From Rhodothermus bifroesti (GTDB lineage Bacteria; Bacteroidota; Rhodothermia; Rhodothermales; Rhodothermaceae), in contig NZ_JAGKTL010000001.1 of the NCBI RefSeq assembly GCF_017908595.1, positions 496,001-560,000 of the forward strand: 64,000 nucleotides of DNA, given 5' to 3'. Positions 37,454 to 47,110 of the stretch are shown in pieces (positions within the stretch are counted from its first letter, which is position 1; every line of letters begins with the position of its first letter). The notes under the pieces were generated by a model. It saw nothing but the letters and a program-made list of their open reading frames with translations, ran no database searches and was not told the DNA's origin. The position numbers and the translations under genes are program-made.

Positions 37454-38280
37454 ATAAAAAGAGGCAAAGTCGTTTTTTCCAAAAGCGCCGAGGTAGAGGA
37501 TCCAAAAAGCCAACGCTTTAAACCACTTGTGGCATACGCACCAGCAACAACCAAGTCGGCCTTGACCTCTTCAGCAAAACGAACAATCTCCTCAGCAACA
37601 CTTTCGCTACTACGGACTGTAGTATTAAGAATAAACCCATGTTCTTGAAGGTATTCTTCCATAAGTGAAAGCATAAGGCGTGCTTCAGAAGTGTCCTCTG
37701 AGATGGTAAGGACTTCTAGCGCAACCTCAGTTCCAAAAGGCTTAAGCTGAGCAAAACGCTGGATTGCTCGAGCTGCTGCAGCGCTGCCATCATAGGCTAT
37801 AAGCACGCGATGAATTGCGCGGTATACCTCACCGACCACAAGTACAGGGCCGACGCTTTCGTGTACCACCCGGACGAGCGTTTTATTTTTCTCTTCGGGA
37901 TGGCTGTAAAAAAAGTGGGGCTCTTTACCTACCACAAGCAGGTCGTGATACTTCATGTCTTCTATAATCCGCTGAAAAGGCACCCCTTCAGCGACGGTAT
38001 TGCGGTGCCGTAAGCCCTCTTCATCGGCAACGGCGTCAAATTCCTCAATAAGCCGACGGGCTACCAGATGGGCTTCTTCGGTGAGCTGTTCACGTAGCTT
38101 TACGGCATAATACATACTTCCAATACCTCCTCCGCGAATGCTAGCTTCGATGTGGCCCGTGTCAACAACAGCCAGTCCAGTTACGCTGGCACCATGACGG
38201 CGAGCGAGTTCTGAAGCGTAGCGAACGGCAGTTCGCGTATCGGTGTCTGGATCAAGGGCTACAAGGATACGCCGGATCAT
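37444..38280 (-). CDS. Tandem universal stress protein (UspA family)
   Basis: The 278-residue product has two Usp domains. The first begins IRRILVALDPDTDTRTAVRYASELA and the second HRVLIAYDGSAAAARAIQRFA. The second domain keeps an ATP-binding-like end, VVAGAYATSGLKRWLFGSSTSALLEKT. The first has a longer insert (GGGIGSMYYAVKL). The ATG at 38280 is chosen because the open frame beyond it enters the DnaA-box block. It is transcribed away from that block. Confidence 0.92.
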   Translation of the reverse strand: MIRRILVALDPDTDTRTAVRYASELARRHGASVTGLAVVDTGHIEASIRGGGIGSMYYAVKLREQLTEEAHLVARRLIEEFDAVADEEGLRHRNTVAEGVPFQRIIEDMKYHDLLVVGKEPHFFYSHPEEKNKTLVRVVHESVGPVLVVGEVYRAIHRVLIAYDGSAAAARAIQRFAQLKPFGTEVALEVLTISEDTSEARLMLSLMEEYLQEHGFILNTTVRSSESVAEEIVRFAEEVKADLVVAGAYATSGLKRWLFGSSTSALLEKTTLPLFIYH

Positions 38281-38774
38281 AGACTGCTTAACAGCTTGTG
38301 GAAAGGTTAGCCTGGAGGTAAAAGTAAGCGTTTTGATACCACTGCACAAATGCTCTTGAGGCGGTGAAAGCAGCTTTTTCAACAATAGGTTTTTTTAAAA
38401 AAGCAGTGTTGTCGTTGTTATAGCACGCTGTGGAAATGTGGAAAGTGAAGTTGTGCACAGCGACTTTATAGCTTTGTGGATAAACAGCCCAACTATTCCA
38501 CCACTTTATCCACAAAGCCTTTGGTTCAAAGGTCATTTTTGAGCTTTTTAAGGCGTTTATTTACTGTTTTCCACGTTTCCACATCAATTCATGGCTAACG
38601 CCAAACGTTCAGCGTCCACGTTATCCCCCATTGTCCACATCGTGGAAAAGCGGGGATAACGTGGGGAAAGTGGGGAGGTTTTGTACACCTAAGCTGTGCA
38701 GCAAAACTTTTCCCCGACTTATCCGCAGCGTTATCCCCTGCTATCCACAGGTAATCCACGTTGTGCATAATAGC
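38281..38774. other. DnaA-box cluster, candidate chromosomal origin of replication (oriC)
   Basis: This 494-base noncoding block lies between usp and pgi. Perfect boxes are TGTGGATAA at 38475-38483 and TTATCCACA at 38506-38514. TGTGCATAA at 38762-38770 also fits TTWTNCACA. Boxes one or two bases off include 38429, 38437, 38451, 38567, 38575, 38631, 38641, 38719, 38741 and 38752. TTATCCCC/TTTTCCCC variants lie at 38621, 38651, 38708 and 38731. AT-rich tracts lie at 38388-38425 and 38533-38566. The + strand shifts from C-rich to G-rich across the block. No gene or promoter function explains this density. Origin function is inferred. Confidence 0.75.
38471..38518. repeat. 14-base inverted repeat containing two perfect DnaA boxes
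   Basis: GCTTTGTGGATAAA at 38471-38484 is repeated in inverted form at 38505-38518 with a 20-base spacer. Each arm carries one perfect consensus DnaA box, the two facing opposite ways. No T run follows, so it does not look like a terminator. Confidence 0.9.
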
Positions 38775-40049
38775 TTAGGCGTGGCCGAGAAGCCGGTACA
38801 TTTCCCGTTTATAGGCCTCAACGCCAGGCTGGTCGAAAGGATTGACCCCAAGTAAGTAGCCGCTGATGGCTACGGCATGCATAAAGAAGTACAGGCAGGC
38901 GCCTAGAGCGTTTGGGCTAAGGTGCTCTAGCCAGATCGTTGAGACTGGAACGCCACCTTCAGCATGAGCTTTACGGGTGCCTTCGTAGGCGATGCGGTTG
39001 ATCTCTTGAAAGGAACGGCCAGAAAGGTAGGCTAGACCATCTAAGTCATCTCCGGTGTCTGGAACCAGTAGGGGGTCAGGTTCGCGTTCAACCATCAGGA
39101 AAGTTTCAATTAGATGTCGCCTTCCTTCCTGGACATACTGTCCTAACGAGTGTAGATCCGTTGAGTACTGAACTGTGTCGGGATAGAGTCCCTTACCTTG
39201 TTTCCCTTCGCTTTCTCCAAAAAGCTGCTGCCACCAAGCGCCAATGCCGCTTAGGCGAGGTTCAAAGACAGCAAGGAGTTCGAGGGCGTAGCCGCGTTCA
39301 TAAAGCAAGTAGCGCAGTGCAGCGTAGTTGAGGGCAGGGTTATCGAGAGGATTGGAGAGTCGTTCGCAGGTCTCGACAGCACCGTAGAAAAGCGAGCGAA
39401 TGTCAACCCCAGCTACAGCGATAGGTAGCAAACCAACGGCAGTTAAAACAGAAAACCTTCCGCCTACATTCGGTGGGATGGCAAAGCGTGGGTAGCCGTA
39501 AGTACGGGCCATCTCAAGCAGACGGCCATGGGCAGGATCGGTGGTCACAAGAATACGTCGGCTGGCATCGGGAAAGCGGGCTTCCATCCAGGGACGAAGC
39601 ACGCGAAAGGCCAACATTGTCTCAAGGGTAGTTCCACTTTTAGAAACAACGTTGAGGTACACCGATTTGCCTTCAAGGTAGTTGAGGAGTGCTTTGAGAT
39701 AGCTTCCACTGAGGTGGTGACCAGCGAAGAGGATTTCGGGCGTAGGAGCAAGGTGTCTAAAAGAGGGGGTAAGGGCTTCAATGACAGCGCGTGCCCCTAA
39801 GTAGGATCCGCCAATACCCAGACACAAAAAGACGTCGGCCTGCTCGCGAATTTCGGCAGCAGTAGCATCGAGCATTTCGAGCAGTGCGTCGTCGGGTTTG
39901 CGTAATAGCTCACGCCAGCCAAGCATTTCGTGCCCAGGTCCTGTGTGCTCCAAAAGCATCTTTTGGGCGGCTTCGAGGCGTGGATGTATAGCTTCCCAAT
40001 CGTGGGGTTCTAAAAAAGCCAACGCGGGTGCATAGTCGTAGCGGAGCAT
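38775..40049 (-). CDS. pgi: Glucose-6-phosphate isomerase
   Basis: Pgi interconverts glucose 6-phosphate and fructose 6-phosphate. The 424-residue protein is of the shorter bacterial type. It has LGIGGSYLGARAVIEAL, VVSKSGTTLETMLAFRVLR, IPPNVGGRFSVLTAVGLLP and GESEGKQGKGLYP. These segments bind the sugar phosphate. Its stop directly borders the DnaA-box block. Confidence 0.96.
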   Translation of the reverse strand: MLRYDYAPALAFLEPHDWEAIHPRLEAAQKMLLEHTGPGHEMLGWRELLRKPDDALLEMLDATAAEIREQADVFLCLGIGGSYLGARAVIEALTPSFRHLAPTPEILFAGHHLSGSYLKALLNYLEGKSVYLNVVSKSGTTLETMLAFRVLRPWMEARFPDASRRILVTTDPAHGRLLEMARTYGYPRFAIPPNVGGRFSVLTAVGLLPIAVAGVDIRSLFYGAVETCERLSNPLDNPALNYAALRYLLYERGYALELLAVFEPRLSGIGAWWQQLFGESEGKQGKGLYPDTVQYSTDLHSLGQYVQEGRRHLIETFLMVEREPDPLLVPDTGDDLDGLAYLSGRSFQEINRIAYEGTRKAHAEGGVPVSTIWLEHLSPNALGACLYFFMHAVAISGYLLGVNPFDQPGVEAYKREMYRLLGHA

Positions 40050-40117
40050 AACTCGCAGAAGTTCGTGAATATCTTTCAGTCAAAGATCTGATTTTTTTAA
40101 GAGCGCAACCGAAAATC

Positions 40118-41341
40118 ATGCGCGAATTTGTTTCTGTAGATGAAGCCCGGGCATTGATTTTAGATCATGTCAAGCCTTTGCCTGTTGAGCAGGTGCCTTT
40201 AGCCCAGGCATTGGGTCGGCGTTTAGCCGAACCAGTGGTCAGTCACGATAATATTCCGCCGTTTCCCAATGCCGCGATGGACGGCTATGCGGTTCGGCAA
40301 GCGGATATTGTTCAGCTGCCGGCCCTGTTGCGGGTGGTAGCCACGGTAGGTGCTGGACAGCTGCCCCCGGAGGTAGTGCCTAAAGGGGCTTGTGTGCAAA
40401 TTATGACTGGCGCTCCGCTGCCTCACTGGGCCGATGCCGTTGTGCCCTTAGAATGGACCGAAGTCGATTCAGAGGGTAGGGTGCGCATTTTGCAGCGACC
40501 GGCGGCAGGAGAAAACATCCGTCCATCCGGACAGGACGTCCAGGCAGGTCAGTTACTCTTTGCCCCAGGGCAGCCTATTACGCCGCCAGTAGTGGCCATG
40601 TTGGCTACGATAGGGGTTGCCCAAGTTCCTGTGTTTCGCAGACCGCGATTGAGGGTGGTGGTTACAGGAGATGAACTGGTCGATCCCTCTCAAGCGCTAA
40701 CGCCGGGGCATATTCGGGACTCTGCTGGCCCAGGACTTACAGCGCAGGCTCAATGGGCCGGTGCAGAAGTGCTACCACCGCTTCGCGTACCGGATGATCG
40801 TCAGAAGCTGGAGAAAGCTGTGGTGCAGGCACTTGAGGCCGATGTGCTGGTCTTTTCTGGAGGGGTTTCGGTTGGGCTTTATGATCTTGTGCGTCAAGTG
40901 CTGGATGCTTATGGCACGGCATGGCTTTTTTGGAAGATTCGCCAGCGACCTGGCAAACCAATGGCTTTTGGTTTGCTAGAAGGGAAACCCGTGTTTGGGC
41001 TGCCTGGAAATCCAGTCTCTTCTGCCTTGTGCTTCGACCAGTACGTTGTGCCTGCGCTTCGGCGCATGCAAGGGCAACAGTCTGTGCTGCGGCCGCGCTT
41101 TCCAGCTGTACTCGAGGCGCCTACACCGAAAAAAGCCGGCCTCTATTTCTTCACCCGAGGGGTAGCCCGTGCCGCAAATGACGGCAAACTTTACGTGCAC
41201 GATACCGGTCCGCAAGGTTCTAACCTCTACCATTCCATGGTGCGAGCCAACTGCCTGATCCATTTGCCCGAAGCCCTTGAAAAAGCTCCAGCTGGGCTTG
41301 AGGTGTTCATCGAATGGCTTCCTTGGGCAATGGAACCTTAA
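40118..41341 (+). CDS. moeA: Molybdopterin molybdenumtransferase MoeA
   Basis: MoeA inserts molybdate into adenylylated molybdopterin. The 407-residue protein has PPFPNAAMDGYAVR, VPLEWTEVD, RVVVTGDELVDP, HIRDSAGP, SGGVSVGLYDLV and GLPGNPVSSALCF, covering all four MoeA domains. No other molybdenum cofactor genes are in the window. It is divergent from pgi. Confidence 0.95.
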   Translation: MREFVSVDEARALILDHVKPLPVEQVPLAQALGRRLAEPVVSHDNIPPFPNAAMDGYAVRQADIVQLPALLRVVATVGAGQLPPEVVPKGACVQIMTGAPLPHWADAVVPLEWTEVDSEGRVRILQRPAAGENIRPSGQDVQAGQLLFAPGQPITPPVVAMLATIGVAQVPVFRRPRLRVVVTGDELVDPSQALTPGHIRDSAGPGLTAQAQWAGAEVLPPLRVPDDRQKLEKAVVQALEADVLVFSGGVSVGLYDLVRQVLDAYGTAWLFWKIRQRPGKPMAFGLLEGKPVFGLPGNPVSSALCFDQYVVPALRRMQGQQSVLRPRFPAVLEAPTPKKAGLYFFTRGVARAANDGKLYVHDTGPQGSNLYHSMVRANCLIHLPEALEKAPAGLEVFIEWLPWAMEP

Positions 41342-41400
41342 AGGTGTTTGTTGTCGTTCATACGCTATTCATAAACTGTTTAACCTTTCCTAGAACGACC

Positions 41401-42018
41401 ATGAAGCGCAAACCTTTCTGGTTAGGGGTTGCTGGACTGCTAGGTTTAGCACTTACGGTTTCTGGCCCCGAAAAAGAGCTAGAGATTGGAAGCAAGGCCC
41501 CGTTGATCGACTTAAAAATGCGCGACGTATCGGGACAAATGCTCTCGTTACGCGACGTTGCGGGTAAAAATGGCCTGCTGGTTATTTTTTCGTGCAATAC
41601 ATGCCCTTGGGTAAAGGCTTGGGAAGATCGGTATTTGATTGTGGCGCAGAAAGCCAAGGAACTAGGCATTGGCATGATTGCCGTGAACCCTAACGAAGCC
41701 TATCGAAATCGGGGTGACGGTTTTGAAGACATGCAGCAGCAGGCAAAGGAAAAAGGCTATACCTTCCCATACGTCCTGGATGAAGGATCCAGGCTGGCTG
41801 ATGCCTTTGGGGCAACCCGCACGCCCCATGTGTTTCTCTTTAATAAGGACTTGGTGCTGGTTTACCGGGGTGCAATTGATGATAATGCCCGCAATCCCGA
41901 GGCCGTGCAACAGCCCTATTTACTCAATGCCATGGAAGCAATGGCCGCAGGTAAGCCGATCCCAGTAGCTACTACGCGCTCTATTGGCTGCACGATTAAA
42001 CGGGTAGAAAAAAGTTGA
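41401..42018 (+). CDS. Exported thioredoxin-like (AhpC/TSA-type) protein
   Basis: The 205-residue protein has a hydrophobic N-terminal segment, suggesting export or membrane anchoring. The thioredoxin-like domain has IGSKAPLIDLKMRDVSG and VIFSCNTCPWVKAW, a CxxC pair. YVLDEGSRLADAFGATRTPHVFLF supplies the cis-Pro. This architecture is common in Bacteroidota redoxin-like proteins; the partner is unknown. The ATG at 41401 is chosen over an upstream in-frame ATG that overlaps moeA. Confidence 0.88.
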   Translation: MKRKPFWLGVAGLLGLALTVSGPEKELEIGSKAPLIDLKMRDVSGQMLSLRDVAGKNGLLVIFSCNTCPWVKAWEDRYLIVAQKAKELGIGMIAVNPNEAYRNRGDGFEDMQQQAKEKGYTFPYVLDEGSRLADAFGATRTPHVFLFNKDLVLVYRGAIDDNARNPEAVQQPYLLNAMEAMAAGKPIPVATTRSIGCTIKRVEKS

Positions 42019-42094
42019 AGGATGTGTCTAAATTTTGAAGCCACCATTCCAGGAGGCTTCCTTTTTAGATTAGAACCTATTTAGAACCTAGGAT

Positions 42095-42736
42095 ATGATG
42101 GCTATGAGCCTACAGGCGATAGGGGTCTTGAGCTTGGCACTGCTATGTTCGGGCTGTCTTTCGCTGGCGGCGTTTCAGGGACCAGATGTGCTACCTCAGG
42201 GAAAAACAGAAGTAGGGGTTGGAATCACCGGTGCTGGGGCCTTAGGAGATGATGAAGGAGGAGGCGTAGGGCTTATAGAGCTTTACGGCCGCTATGGTGT
42301 ATCGCCACGTTTTGAGATTGGGGCTAGAACAACCGGGTTTCTGGCTGCAGAAGGTATTGTTTTGGGGGCAGTTATGATGGAGGGAAAGTACCAATTCGTT
42401 ACCCGTTCTCCCCAGGTAGCTGTAGGAATGGGCATTTCCTATTATGGATTGGAGTTAGAGAATGAACGGTTTAGTACGGTGGGTCTGTATCCTTCCCTGT
42501 GGGTAGGTTCACCGCGCCTATATACGGGTGCACGGATGCTTATCGTGACCATGGGTTCTACAGGCTCTGATGAGGTGGGTACAGGATCTCTGGCTGGCGT
42601 AACCGTTGGCGGGGTTATAGGAAATCGCATGCGTTTGCGGCCGGAGCTTACGCTCTACAAGCCGCTATATGAAGGCGGCAATGGATGGCTTTGGGTTGTG
42701 GGGCTAGGTATGGCCTTGCGTTTGGGAGGGCAATAG
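42095..42736 (+). CDS. Putative lipoprotein, beta-barrel-like
   Basis: No named family is recognised. The 213-residue product has an N-terminal hydrophobic segment ending LLCSGC, a possible lipobox. Gly-rich alternating strands follow (KTEVGVGITGAGALG, RFEIGARTTGFL, VAVGMGISYYGLEL, LWVVGLGMALRLGG). This suggests a short barrel or outer-membrane strand protein. It ends 3 bases before a Nudix gene. Confidence 0.6.
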   Translation: MMAMSLQAIGVLSLALLCSGCLSLAAFQGPDVLPQGKTEVGVGITGAGALGDDEGGGVGLIELYGRYGVSPRFEIGARTTGFLAAEGIVLGAVMMEGKYQFVTRSPQVAVGMGISYYGLELENERFSTVGLYPSLWVGSPRLYTGARMLIVTMGSTGSDEVGTGSLAGVTVGGVIGNRMRLRPELTLYKPLYEGGNGWLWVVGLGMALRLGGQ

Positions 42737-42739
42737 GCG

Positions 42740-43444
42740 ATGCAGCTGTTAGGGCCGTTACTGCTTCCTTCAACAGCTCCACAAGTATTTGTGACTTGCC
42801 TTTCGGACCAAGCGGGTAGGCAAGGTTTAGCAGCAGGAACGCGGCTATGGGAGTTTCCTGAAGCGGTTCCCCAGGAATGCTGCTGCACGCGGCTCGGCGT
42901 TGTAGCGGTGCCGCCAGGGGGAGCTGAGGCCTGTAAAGGTTTTTGGGAGTTGCGCACAGCGCTACCGGCTTCGGCATTTTGTAATTTTTCTCCTTACCGT
43001 CCGCCTGTCGGCGTGCAAGCTGCCGGGGGCGTTATCCTTCGGGCTGCTGCGTCAGCGCCGGAGGTGCTCCTGATTCATCGACGGGGATGCTGGGATTTGC
43101 CCAAAGGCAAATGTAACCCGGGTGAAGCGGTCGAAGCTTGCGCCTTACGGGAAGTGGCCGAAGAGCTGGGCATCCCGCCTGAAGCGCTTCGGTTACTGAC
43201 ATTGTTGGGGCATACGGTGCATGCCTATCCCCTAGATGGCCACTATGCGGTGAAGGTGACCTGCTGGTTTCTGATGGAGACGACGGCCGAGACGTTTGTG
43301 CCACAGCCTGAGGAAGGCATTGTGGCTGCAGCTTGGGTTTCAGTGGCGCAAGCTCAAAAGCAGGTGGGCTATGCCACGCTCGAGGCTGTGCTTGCGGCGC
43401 TCAAACGCCGATTTGCTCAGCAGGTGTCGTCGCCAAGAGCCTAA
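42740..43444 (+). CDS. Nudix hydrolase
   Basis: The 234-residue protein has a perfect Nudix box at about 123-145: GKCNPGEAVEACALREVAEELGI, fitting Gx5Ex7REUxEExGU. A roughly 90-residue N-terminal domain of unknown type precedes it. Nudix enzymes split nucleoside diphosphate derivatives; the substrate is not predictable here. A second Nudix gene follows in the same direction. Confidence 0.92.
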   Translation: MQLLGPLLLPSTAPQVFVTCLSDQAGRQGLAAGTRLWEFPEAVPQECCCTRLGVVAVPPGGAEACKGFWELRTALPASAFCNFSPYRPPVGVQAAGGVILRAAASAPEVLLIHRRGCWDLPKGKCNPGEAVEACALREVAEELGIPPEALRLLTLLGHTVHAYPLDGHYAVKVTCWFLMETTAETFVPQPEEGIVAAAWVSVAQAQKQVGYATLEAVLAALKRRFAQQVSSPRA

Positions 43445-43506
43445 GGGGAGCCTTTCAAGAAGTAGGATCGTTTGCTTTCCCTGCACTTGGAACCAGAGAA
43501 ACTTCT

Positions 43507-44070
43507 ATGTTAGGGCCTTGGAAGTGCTTGCATCGAGAAGTGCTGGCCGATTACAAGGTGTTTCGCATCTGGCGTGAGCAGGTGCAGCCGCCGCGGGCCA
43601 CTAAGCCGTATGATTTTTATCTGCTCGAAGCGATCGACTGGGTGAACGTCATTCCAGTCACGCCTGAAGGACAGATCGTTTTTGTGCGGCAGTATCGCTA
43701 CGGCACCAAAGAGGTTTCGCTTGAGATTCCTGGTGGTGCTGTAGATCCCGAAGACCCTTCGCCCCTAGAGGCCGCGCGTCGTGAATTGCGGGAAGAGACC
43801 GGCTATGCTCCAGAGCACTTAAGGTATTTAGGTGCGGTCGCGCCTAACCCAGCCATCCTCACCAATCGCTGCCACGTATTTCTAGCAGAAAACGTTCGGC
43901 TGGTGGGAGCGCAGCAGTTGGATGGGGCGGAAGAGATCGAAGTGGTGTTGCTGGAGGTAGGGGAGATTCCGGAGCGGATTATGCGGGGGGAAATTACGCA
44001 CGCGCTAGTGCTTGCTGCGCTTTATCTCTACATGCTAGGGCAGCAGGGTCTAGCGCAGCCATCGCGTTGA
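43507..44070 (+). CDS. Nudix hydrolase, ADP-ribose pyrophosphatase type
   Basis: The 187-residue protein resembles ADP-ribose pyrophosphatases. It has VRQYRYGTKEVSLEIPGGAVDPEDPSPLEAARRELREETGY, which contains the Nudix box, and a later PNPAILTNRCHVFLAENV. The ATG at 43507 gives a standard N-terminus. The 3' end overlaps the convergent PAP2 gene by 21 bases. Confidence 0.9.
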   Translation: MLGPWKCLHREVLADYKVFRIWREQVQPPRATKPYDFYLLEAIDWVNVIPVTPEGQIVFVRQYRYGTKEVSLEIPGGAVDPEDPSPLEAARRELREETGYAPEHLRYLGAVAPNPAILTNRCHVFLAENVRLVGAQQLDGAEEIEVVLLEVGEIPERIMRGEITHALVLAALYLYMLGQQGLAQPSR

Positions 44071-44745
44071 GAGCGCCCACACGGCACGTAGATAGCGGCG
44101 CCAGGCCATACCTAAATGCATTCCAGCTGTTCCTGAAAGATAGCCCCAGAGCAAGCCAGCGCCGACATCGATTACGCCATGTTGTTTTGTGAACAAGGTG
44201 CTGAGCGAAACCAAAACGACTGTTGCGGTTCCGATAAGCCAACTGGCGCGCTGCGTAGCTGGTGAGGCGTTCGAAAGAGCTATTTGAAGAAAGTAAGCGA
44301 CCAGCACGGTGCTTGCAACGTGCAGACTGGGAAACACGTGGGTAGGGGGATCGGCCTCGTAGATTTGGCGCATTAGCCAGATTGAAGCCCCACCGGTTTC
44401 GGGCAGATCGGGGCGCGGCATGTAGGTTGGAAACAGAAAATGGATCGACCAGCCGCCTAACTGCATGAGCGTCCCTCCGGCGAGGAACTGGTAAGGGTAG
44501 AGCCCATGCTCCCGCATGCGCCAAAGCGCATAGCCGCTTCCGAGAAAGAGAAATAGCAGCCAGAAAGGCATATAAATCCATGCCCAGATCGGTTCAAAAG
44601 GAATCCAATGGTCAATAGGAAATGAGATGTCGACGGGCAGACGCCATAAGGGGAAGAGCTTAACGCAGAAGTCCAGGCTGTAGAGCCCAACCCCAAACAG
44701 CCAAAAAAGCAGTAGTCGTCGGGTCAATCCGCTATGCCCCTTCAT
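44050..44745 (-). CDS. PAP2-family membrane phosphatase
   Basis: The 231-residue protein has about six membrane helices and the PAP2 motifs FPSLHV and TKQHGVIDVGAG, holding the catalytic histidines. An additional R-x-D-type motif appears in MPRPDLPE. Relatives act on lipid phosphates such as phosphatidate or undecaprenyl diphosphate. It is divergent from the following UDG-like gene. Confidence 0.88.
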   Translation of the reverse strand: MKGHSGLTRRLLLFWLFGVGLYSLDFCVKLFPLWRLPVDISFPIDHWIPFEPIWAWIYMPFWLLFLFLGSGYALWRMREHGLYPYQFLAGGTLMQLGGWSIHFLFPTYMPRPDLPETGGASIWLMRQIYEADPPTHVFPSLHVASTVLVAYFLQIALSNASPATQRASWLIGTATVVLVSLSTLFTKQHGVIDVGAGLLWGYLSGTAGMHLGMAWRRYLRAVWALSTRWLR

Positions 44746-44834
44746 GCCCTTGAAAAGGGGTAAAGGTTTTACCTTAACGTTAAGCCGTGCAGTCCAACGC
44801 CAAGGGGTTCGGCCAGGTTCAACGGGTTATCGTT

Positions 44835-45473
44835 ATGGTGCCAGCTATAGCGTCACTTTGGGCATTGTGCGAAGCGCAGCTTTTTGCTACGCCTTCAAGC
44901 GAGCGACTTTTTAATCTTTATAGTGATCGTCATCCTGAGCTGGATCGGGAAGAAGCTCCAGCAATTCGCCGGAATAACTTGAAGCGGTATTTTGCTGCTT
45001 ATGCAGCGGTGCCCTCGGTGTTACTTTTGGCTGAGGCGCCAGGACCTTGGGGCTGCCGTTTTTCTGGCGTGCCGCTCACGAGCGAGGCGCAACTGCTTGA
45101 TCCCGAATTCCCGCTGCAGGGCGAGGCTTCTAGTGCAGCCCCTCGACCGCATCACGAATACAGCGCCCGGATTTACTGGCGCGTTATGCGGCCGTACTTT
45201 CCGCGATTTTTTACGTGGAGTGCAGTGCCATTGCATCCCCATTATCCAGGTGCGCCGCTTTCGATTCGCACGCCTACGCAGCAGGAAGTGCGCTCCTGGC
45301 TGCCGTTTACCGCAGCCATTGTTGAAATTTTATCGCCTGAGCGGGTGATTGCTGTGGGTCGCAAAGCGGAGTTTGCGTTGCAGGCGCTGGGCATTCCCTA
45401 TACCTATGTGCGTCACCCTTCGCAGGGAGGGGCACGGCAGTTCGAAAGTGGGATTCGCGCGCTTTTTAGTTAA
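44835..45473 (+). CDS. Uracil-DNA glycosylase superfamily protein
   Basis: The 212-residue protein has [23 protein letters not shown], matching the first UDG superfamily motif. A late [12 protein letters not shown] gives the HPS motif. [16 protein letters not shown] lies between them. The subfamily and activity are unclear; some members act on other damaged bases. The ATG at 44835 is preferred; a GTG at 44787 is possible. It differs from the family 4-like gene at 19710. Confidence 0.8.
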   Translation: MVPAIASLWALCEAQLFATPSSERLFNLYSDRHPELDREEAPAIRRNNLKRYFAAYAAVPSVLLLAEAPGPWGCRFSGVPLTSEAQLLDPEFPLQGEASSAAPRPHHEYSARIYWRVMRPYFPRFFTWSAVPLHPHYPGAPLSIRTPTQQEVRSWLPFTAAIVEILSPERVIAVGRKAEFALQALGIPYTYVRHPSQGGARQFESGIRALFS

Positions 45474-45561
45474 GCGGCCTGTGGTCGCTAAGCCATTGCA
45501 GCGTAAGTTAGTGAGCTGTAGTTTGCACTTAGCCGCCAAACGAACCTTTTGGGCAATCGTT

Positions 45562-47070
45562 ATGCAGAAGCATGTTGTACGCGTCTATCCTTCCAAAGCG
45601 CGCCTGCCTCGTGAGGAACAATTGGCTTGGAAGCTTGCCCAAGTAGCTACCGATGAAGCCCCGTTGGATGCAGCCGCAGTCGAAATGGTGATAAACCGCA
45701 TCATCGACAATGCAGCAGTTGCGGTGGCTGCGCTCAACCGTCGTCCGGTAGCTAATGCGCGCACGCAGGCGCTAGCCCACCCGAATCCTGCAGGCGCAAC
45801 GCTTTTTGGTCTGCCGGCAACGCAGCGGTTTAGTTGTGAATGGGCTGCTTGGGCCAATGGTGTGGCGGTACGTGAGCTGGATTTTCATGATACTTTTTTG
45901 GCTGCCGACTATGCGCATCCGGCAGATAACATCCCGCCTATTCTGGCTGTGGCGCAGCAGACAGGGCGGAGAGGCATGGATGTGTTGCGGGGCATTTTGG
46001 CGGCCTATGAGGTGCACGTTAGTCTGGTGAAAGCCATCTGTCTGCACAAGCACAAAAAAGACCACATTGCGCACTTGGCGCCGGCGGCCACTGTTGGCAT
46101 TGGTGCGCTGCTTGCCCTTCCTACGGAGGTGATCTATCAGGCCGTGCAGCAGGCTGTGCACGTGTCGTTTCAAACGCGCCAGTCGCGTAAAGGGGAGATT
46201 TCCAGCTGGAAGGCCTATGCGCCGGCTTTTGCTGGCAAGCAAGCCATTGAAGCGATTGACCGGGCGATGCGCGGCGAAACGTCGCCTTCGCCCATCTACG
46301 AAGGCGAAGACAGCGTGATCGCCTGGATGCTCGACGGGCCTGAAGCCCTCTACGAGGTTGCGCTTCCTGAGCCTGGCGAGCCGAGGCGTCAGATTTTAGA
46401 GACCTATACCAAAGAGCATTCGGCGGAGTATCAAGCGCAGGCCCTAATTGACTTGGCTTTTCGCATGCGCGAAAAGATTGATGACTTTGAGAAGATCAAA
46501 GAAGTTGTCATTTACACAAGCCACCACACGCATTATGTGATTGGCTCAGGTTCAGGCGATCCGCAGAAGTACGACCCCGAGGCGAGCCGCGAGACGCTCG
46601 ATCACAGCATCATGTACATCTTTGCTGTGGCTTTGCAAGACGGCAGCTGGCATCATGAGCGTAGCTATGCGCCAGAGCGTGCCCGGCGGTCCGACACGGT
46701 GCGGCTTTGGCGGAAGGTTCGTACAGTTGAAGATCCGGCGTGGACGGCACGCTACCACCATCCAGATCCTGCTCAGAAGGCCTTTGGTGGGCGCGTGGAA
46801 ATAATCTTTGAGGATGGGCGCGTGCTGGTTGATGAGCTAGCTGTCGCCAATGCGCATCCCAATGGTGCGCGGCCATTCGATCGGGAAGACTACATCCGCA
46901 AATTCGATGTGCTTACCGACGGGATTGTTACGCCTGCGGAGCGCGACCGGTTTTTAGCGTTGGTAGCGCGTTTGCCCGAGCTTTCGCCGGAAGAGGTGCA
47001 GCAGCTCAACGTCGAGGTGCCTTTGTCTTGGCTTACCTATAGGGAGCGCGACCGGAGAGGGATTTTTTAA
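45562..47070 (+). CDS. MmgE/PrpD family protein (2-methylcitrate dehydratase-like)
   Basis: The 502-residue protein has the PrpD fold blocks [52 protein letters not shown] and [14 protein letters not shown]. PrpD dehydrates 2-methylcitrate in propionate breakdown, but no other methylcitrate cycle genes are near. The substrate therefore remains open. A TPP riboswitch starts 40 bases downstream. Confidence 0.9.
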   Translation: MQKHVVRVYPSKARLPREEQLAWKLAQVATDEAPLDAAAVEMVINRIIDNAAVAVAALNRRPVANARTQALAHPNPAGATLFGLPATQRFSCEWAAWANGVAVRELDFHDTFLAADYAHPADNIPPILAVAQQTGRRGMDVLRGILAAYEVHVSLVKAICLHKHKKDHIAHLAPAATVGIGALLALPTEVIYQAVQQAVHVSFQTRQSRKGEISSWKAYAPAFAGKQAIEAIDRAMRGETSPSPIYEGEDSVIAWMLDGPEALYEVALPEPGEPRRQILETYTKEHSAEYQAQALIDLAFRMREKIDDFEKIKEVVIYTSHHTHYVIGSGSGDPQKYDPEASRETLDHSIMYIFAVALQDGSWHHERSYAPERARRSDTVRLWRKVRTVEDPAWTARYHHPDPAQKAFGGRVEIIFEDGRVLVDELAVANAHPNGARPFDREDYIRKFDVLTDGIVTPAERDRFLALVARLPELSPEEVQQLNVEVPLSWLTYRERDRRGIF

Positions 47071-47110
47071 AACAGGGAACGCCGAGCGTTGCGTCGCGTT
47101 GGCGTTGGCA

